DNA from: Bryobacteraceae bacterium
Lineage (GTDB): Bacteria > Acidobacteriota > Terriglobia > Bryobacterales > Bryobacteraceae
DNA: 7,986 nucleotides
NCBI GenBank assembly: GCA_030044325.1
Contig: JASHWA010000183.1
Coordinates: 1 to 7,986, forward strand
Direction: 5' to 3'
The notes beneath the pieces were generated by a model. The model had not been told where the DNA came from, did no database searches, and was given only the letters and a program-made list of their open reading frames with translations. Position 1 is the stretch's first letter. The number at the start of each line of letters is the position of its first letter. A program made the translations under genes and the position numbers. Below are positions 5,043 through 7,986 of this stretch, piece after piece.

Positions 5043-6239
5043 GTGACTTCTCTCACGCTGCTCGGCTCGACAGGTTCCATCGGCACAAGCACTCTCGACG
5101 TGGTTCGGCACTGGCCGGATCGCTTCGACGTCTACGCTTTGGTGGCCGGCCGGAATGTAGCGTTGCTCGCCCGCCAGATCGCCGAATTCCGTCCGAAAGT
5201 AGCCGTTGTCGCCGACCACGCCGCGCTCGACGAGCTGCGCATAATTCTCAGCGAATCAGGCGCTTACATTCCCGAATTGGCCGCCGGTCCGCTGGCGCGG
5301 ATCGATGCCGCCAAAGCCCCTGAAGCTGGGATCGTAATGTCGTCCATCGTTGGCGTGGAGGGTCTTGAAGCGACTTACGAAGCCGTTCGCCTGGGAAAGC
5401 GCGTGGGACTCGCTAATAAAGAGGTCCTGGTGACCAGCGGAAAGCTGGTAATCGAAGCCATGCGAGTCTCCGGCGCCGAGTTGATTCCGGTCGACAGCGA
5501 GCATAACGGCGCTCACCAATCGCTGCGCGCGGGCCGCCGCCAGGAAGTCACCCGGCTGATCCTGACCGCGTCCGGCGGTCCGTTTCGCGAAACCCCGGTT
5601 TCCGAACTCGCCCATGTGACGCCCGCCCAGGCGTTAAAGCACCCGACGTGGAAGATGGGCCAGCGCATCACCATCGATTCCGCAACATTGATGAACAAGG
5701 GTTTCGAGGTGATCGAGGCTTGCTGGTTGTTCGATCTCGAGCCCGAGGAAATCGAGGTCGTGGTGCATCCGCAATCGAAAGTGCACGCCATGGTCGAATA
5801 TAACGACGGCAGCGTGATCGCACAGGTATGCACCACGGATATGCGCATGCCGATCCAGTACGCGCTCACTTATCCCGAGCGCGCCGCGGCGCCGGTTCCA
5901 CGTCTCGATTGGTCGCAGCCGGCGCGATGGACGTTCGACCCGCCCGATTTCGAAAAATTTCCCCTATTAAAGCTGGCATATCAGGCATTTGAAACGGGTG
6001 GTTCGGCGACAATCACGTTAAATGCGTCCGATGAGATCGCAGTGGAAGCGTTTCTGGCGGGAGAGATTTCGTTCCCTGGGATCGCCGAGGTGGTTTCCGA
6101 GACGCTCGACCGGGTTCCCGGGCGCGACCCCGGATCGGTACGTGAAGTGCTTGAAATTGATCGAGAATCCCGCGAGGCGGCACGGCGGGTGGTAGCCGGG
6201 GCGAGGAATTTACAAAACGAACCCACCGTAAAAGCGTAG
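5043..6239 (+). CDS. dxr: 1-deoxy-D-xylulose 5-phosphate reductoisomerase (DXR, IspC)
   Basis: This cytoplasmic enzyme converts 1-deoxy-D-xylulose 5-phosphate to 2-C-methyl-D-erythritol 4-phosphate with NADPH, the first committed step of the MEP isoprenoid pathway. The 398 residues equal the E. coli enzyme in length. NADPH loop GSTGSIG is at 8-14 and ANKE at 124-127. The metal site is D151 and E153 in PVDSEH plus E222 in MNKGFE. Substrate contacts include S177 in TASGGPF, H200 and W203 in KHPTWKMG, and N218/K219. HPQSKVHAMVEYNDGS (242-257) and QYALTYPER (272-280) are also typical. After DSEHN the usual AIFQ reads GAHQ (156-159), and the later AANE motif reads ASDE (328-331). The GTG at 5043 is the only possible start: an in-frame TGA lies three codons before it and the protein begins at the expected place. 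No strong Shine-Dalgarno is seen. It is followed 18 nt later by rseP. Confidence 0.97.
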   Translation: MTSLTLLGSTGSIGTSTLDVVRHWPDRFDVYALVAGRNVALLARQIAEFRPKVAVVADHAALDELRIILSESGAYIPELAAGPLARIDAAKAPEAGIVMSSIVGVEGLEATYEAVRLGKRVGLANKEVLVTSGKLVIEAMRVSGAELIPVDSEHNGAHQSLRAGRRQEVTRLILTASGGPFRETPVSELAHVTPAQALKHPTWKMGQRITIDSATLMNKGFEVIEACWLFDLEPEEIEVVVHPQSKVHAMVEYNDGSVIAQVCTTDMRMPIQYALTYPERAAAPVPRLDWSQPARWTFDPPDFEKFPLLKLAYQAFETGGSATITLNASDEIAVEAFLAGEISFPGIAEVVSETLDRVPGRDPGSVREVLEIDRESREAARRVVAGARNLQNEPTVKA

Positions 6240-6257
6240 AATCTAAGAAGAGTAGAG

Positions 6258-7577
6258 ATGGCGTTCTTACAAAATATCTGGTGGTTTCTGGTTCTGATCG
6301 GGGTGATGATCCTGCTTCACGAACTGGGCCACTTTCTGGCTGCGCGATTCTTCGACGTCAAAGTCGAAACGTTCAGCTTCGGCTTCGGCCCACGGCTGTT
6401 CGGATTCAGGCGTGGGGAAACGGATTTCCGTTTTTCGGCGATTCTGTTCGGCGGTTACGTGAAAATGGCCGGCGATCAGCCCGGGGAGGAAAATTCGGGC
6501 GATCCGCGCAACCTGCTGGCGAAGCCGCGCTGGCAGCGGCTGATCATCACTTTCGCGGGTCCGGCGGTGAACGTGATCCTCGCCATCGGAATCCTCACGG
6601 GCCTGTTCATGCAGCGTTATCCCAAGATTCCCACGCCGCCCGATCCGGTGGTGGGTTACGTCGTTCCGGACGGCGCCGCGGCGAAAGCCGGAATTCACTC
6701 GGGCGATCGCGTGGTGCAGATCGACAACACTGCGAATCCCAACTGGGACGACATCACCCTGCAGATCATCAGCAGCGCCAGGCGCGCGGTTCCGATCTGG
6801 GTGGAACGCAACGGGGAAACGCTGCACCTGACGCTGACGCCGGCGCTCGACGAGAAGCAGGGAGTCGGGGTGGTCGATTGGACGCCGGAATCCAAGGTCG
6901 ATGTCGCGACGGTTTCGCCGAGTATGCCAGCCGCGCGAGCGGGCTTGAAGCCGGGCGACATCCTGGTGAGCGCCAATGGAATTCCGCTGCGCTCCACCTA
7001 CAAGCTGGATGAAATCGAGCGCCAGACGGACGGCAAAGCGCTCGACTTGGTTTTCACGCGCGACAGCGTTCGCCATGAAGTGACGGTCAAGCCGGAAAGA
7101 GCGGATCCCACCAACAGCGGCCAGCAGCGCTGGATGATCGGGCTGACGGTGGAGAACAGCGTGGAAATCGTGAAGCTGCCGTTCGCGCGGGCGTTTGTCG
7201 AATCGCTGCATGAGAACGCGCGCAGCGCCAAGTTGATTTTCGAATCGCTCGAACGCATGATCGAGCGGCGGATCTCGCCGAAATCGCTGGTGGGCCCGGT
7301 GGGGATCGCGCAGTTATCGGGCGAGACCGCGCGCGAGGGTCCGGCGGCATTCCTCAGCCTGATGTGCATGGTGAGCCTGAACCTGGCGATCTTCAACCTG
7401 CTGCCGATCCCGATTCTCGACGGTGGCGTGATCATGATGCTGCTGGTGGAGATGCTGATGCGCCGCGACCTGGACCTGAGGATCAAGGAAGCGGTGGTGA
7501 AGGTCGGGTTCGTGTTCTTGATGATGGTCGTGGTTTTTGTGATCTACAACGACATCTCGAAGATCCTGCCAGGGTGA
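6258..7577 (+). CDS. rseP: Site-2 intramembrane zinc protease RseP (M50 family)
   Basis: An inner-membrane protease that cuts single-pass membrane proteins within the membrane; in E. coli it cleaves the anti-sigma factor RseA and remnant signal peptides. The 439 residues show the full layout. TM1 (about 7-24) carries the zinc motif HELGH (21-25). The membrane-associated loop includes FGFGP (41-45) and GGYVKMAGD (65-73). TM2 is about 95-118. PDZ1 is about 128-205 with AAKAGIHSGDRV, and PDZ2 about 212-282 with AARAGLKPGDIL. GPVGI is at 346-350. TM3 (about 364-386) runs into NLLPIPILDGG (380-390), in which D388 is the third zinc ligand. TM4 is about 413-431. The ATG at 6258 is preceded by the purine-rich GAAGAG with a 5-nt spacer. 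Adjacency to dxr is a common bacterial arrangement and indicates one transcript. No anti-sigma factor or DegS-type protease lies in the window. Confidence 0.95.
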   Translation: MAFLQNIWWFLVLIGVMILLHELGHFLAARFFDVKVETFSFGFGPRLFGFRRGETDFRFSAILFGGYVKMAGDQPGEENSGDPRNLLAKPRWQRLIITFAGPAVNVILAIGILTGLFMQRYPKIPTPPDPVVGYVVPDGAAAKAGIHSGDRVVQIDNTANPNWDDITLQIISSARRAVPIWVERNGETLHLTLTPALDEKQGVGVVDWTPESKVDVATVSPSMPAARAGLKPGDILVSANGIPLRSTYKLDEIERQTDGKALDLVFTRDSVRHEVTVKPERADPTNSGQQRWMIGLTVENSVEIVKLPFARAFVESLHENARSAKLIFESLERMIERRISPKSLVGPVGIAQLSGETAREGPAAFLSLMCMVSLNLAIFNLLPIPILDGGVIMMLLVEMLMRRDLDLRIKEAVVKVGFVFLMMVVVFVIYNDISKILPG

Positions 7578-7647
7578 ATCCCTGAATTCATAAGGACGAT
7601 CCTGAAACCCGCTCCGCCGAGCCGCTAGTGGCGCCTCCCGGGGCTGA
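7578..7647. other. Convergent gap between rseP and GNAT gene
   Basis: Seventy bases between two stop codons on opposite strands. The only structure seen is a hairpin at 7619-7637: GAG-C-CGC, loop TAGTG, GCG-C-CTC (six pairs around one C/C mismatch). No T-run follows on either strand, so it is at best a weak shared terminator. Confidence 0.35.
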
Positions 7648-7986
7648 TCAATCGCGCTGCATACTCAGCTTGGTGTACACCACTTGAAATCCGGCGCGCT
7701 CGTAGTTTCGTTGCGAAATGCTTCCCGGCGCGGTCGACGCTGTGGCGAGGTCGCAGCCGAGATCGGCTGCGTGCTTCAAACGGGCGCGGATCAGCGCCAG
7801 GTGCAATCCGCGGCCGCGGAATTTTTCGAGGGTGCTATCGGCGAACAGCAGCGCCAGGTTCGAGCGATGGTTCATTGCCGCTGCGGCTGCCGGTGCTCCA
7901 TGTACTGTTGCGATCCACGCGGTGGTGTTTTCTAGTCCGAATAAGCGCCGGCCGACGTCCCATTCGAGCTGGCTGAACCCGGAACG
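7648..7986 (-). CDS. GNAT-family acetyltransferase, C-terminal fragment
   Basis: The frame is open to the right edge, so the N-terminus is missing; 112 residues are visible. Such enzymes transfer an acetyl group from acetyl-CoA to an amine; the substrate cannot be told here. The visible part includes a central strand (WIATVHGAPAAAA), then TLEKFRGRGLHLALIRARL, whose RGRG is the acetyl-CoA pyrophosphate-binding loop (R/Q-x-x-G-x-G/A), then CDLATASTAPGSISQRNYERAGFQVVYTK, the typical C-terminal N-Y-E-R-x-G-F motif of the family. The in-frame ATG at 7875 lies in the middle of the fold, between the visible beta strand and the CoA loop, so it is an internal Met and not the start. The gene converges on rseP and is probably not in its operon. 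Confidence 0.85.
   Translation of the reverse strand, partial: RSGFSQLEWDVGRRLFGLENTTAWIATVHGAPAAAAAMNHRSNLALLFADSTLEKFRGRGLHLALIRARLKHAADLGCDLATASTAPGSISQRNYERAGFQVVYTKLSMQRD

Noticed and set aside
4893..5219. 108-codon minus-strand frame across the dxr leader
   Set aside because: Mostly antisense to dxr and its leader, with no recognisable domain; the self-complementary leader explains the region better.
6267..7211. 314-codon open frame on the minus strand
   Set aside because: Antisense to rseP, rich in Arg, His and Gln, and no domain seen.

Overview
The window is a GC-rich (by eye about 58-60 % G+C) stretch of a bacterial chromosome with an envelope and isoprenoid theme. The base composition, the outer-membrane biogenesis gene (LptF/G type), the MEP-pathway gene dxr next to a site-2 protease, and a pair of exported TldD/TldE-like proteins suggest a Gram-negative, Acidobacteriota-like organism. 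That placement is an inference from gene content and protein style. No insertion sequence, phage gene, CRISPR array, tRNA or rRNA was recognised.

Left half, minus strand (1-3789). Transcription runs leftwards from 3789. First is a TldD-like zinc metalloprotease with a clear signal peptide, an HEIFGH zinc motif and the C-terminal Cys ligand. It overlaps by 4 bp (ATGA) a TldE/PmbA-like paralogue, also with an N-terminal export signal, in which the zinc motif is erased. After a 175-bp GC-rich gap with a perfect 8-bp hairpin comes the N-terminus of an LptF/LptG-type lipopolysaccharide-export permease, cut by the window edge.

Middle (3790-5042). A 40-bp gap separates the TldD-like gene from a divergent beta-hydroxyacid dehydrogenase (GLYR1 / 3-hydroxyisobutyrate dehydrogenase family). 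Then follows a 322-bp noncoding region. Its first part is AT-rich and holds a plausible sigma-70 promoter. Its second part looks like a structured leader RNA for dxr, with several mutually exclusive helices.

Right half (5043-7986). A GTG-started dxr (IspC, second enzyme of the MEP isoprenoid pathway) is followed 18 nt later by rseP (M50 site-2 protease with two PDZ domains), probably one operon. A GNAT-family acetyltransferase converges from the right and is cut at its N-terminus by the window edge.

The most interesting items are (i) the exported, translationally coupled active/inactive TldD/TldE-like pair, since the characterised pair is cytoplasmic, and (ii) the possible attenuator or structured leader in front of dxr-rseP. 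Neither can be proven novel from sequence reading alone.
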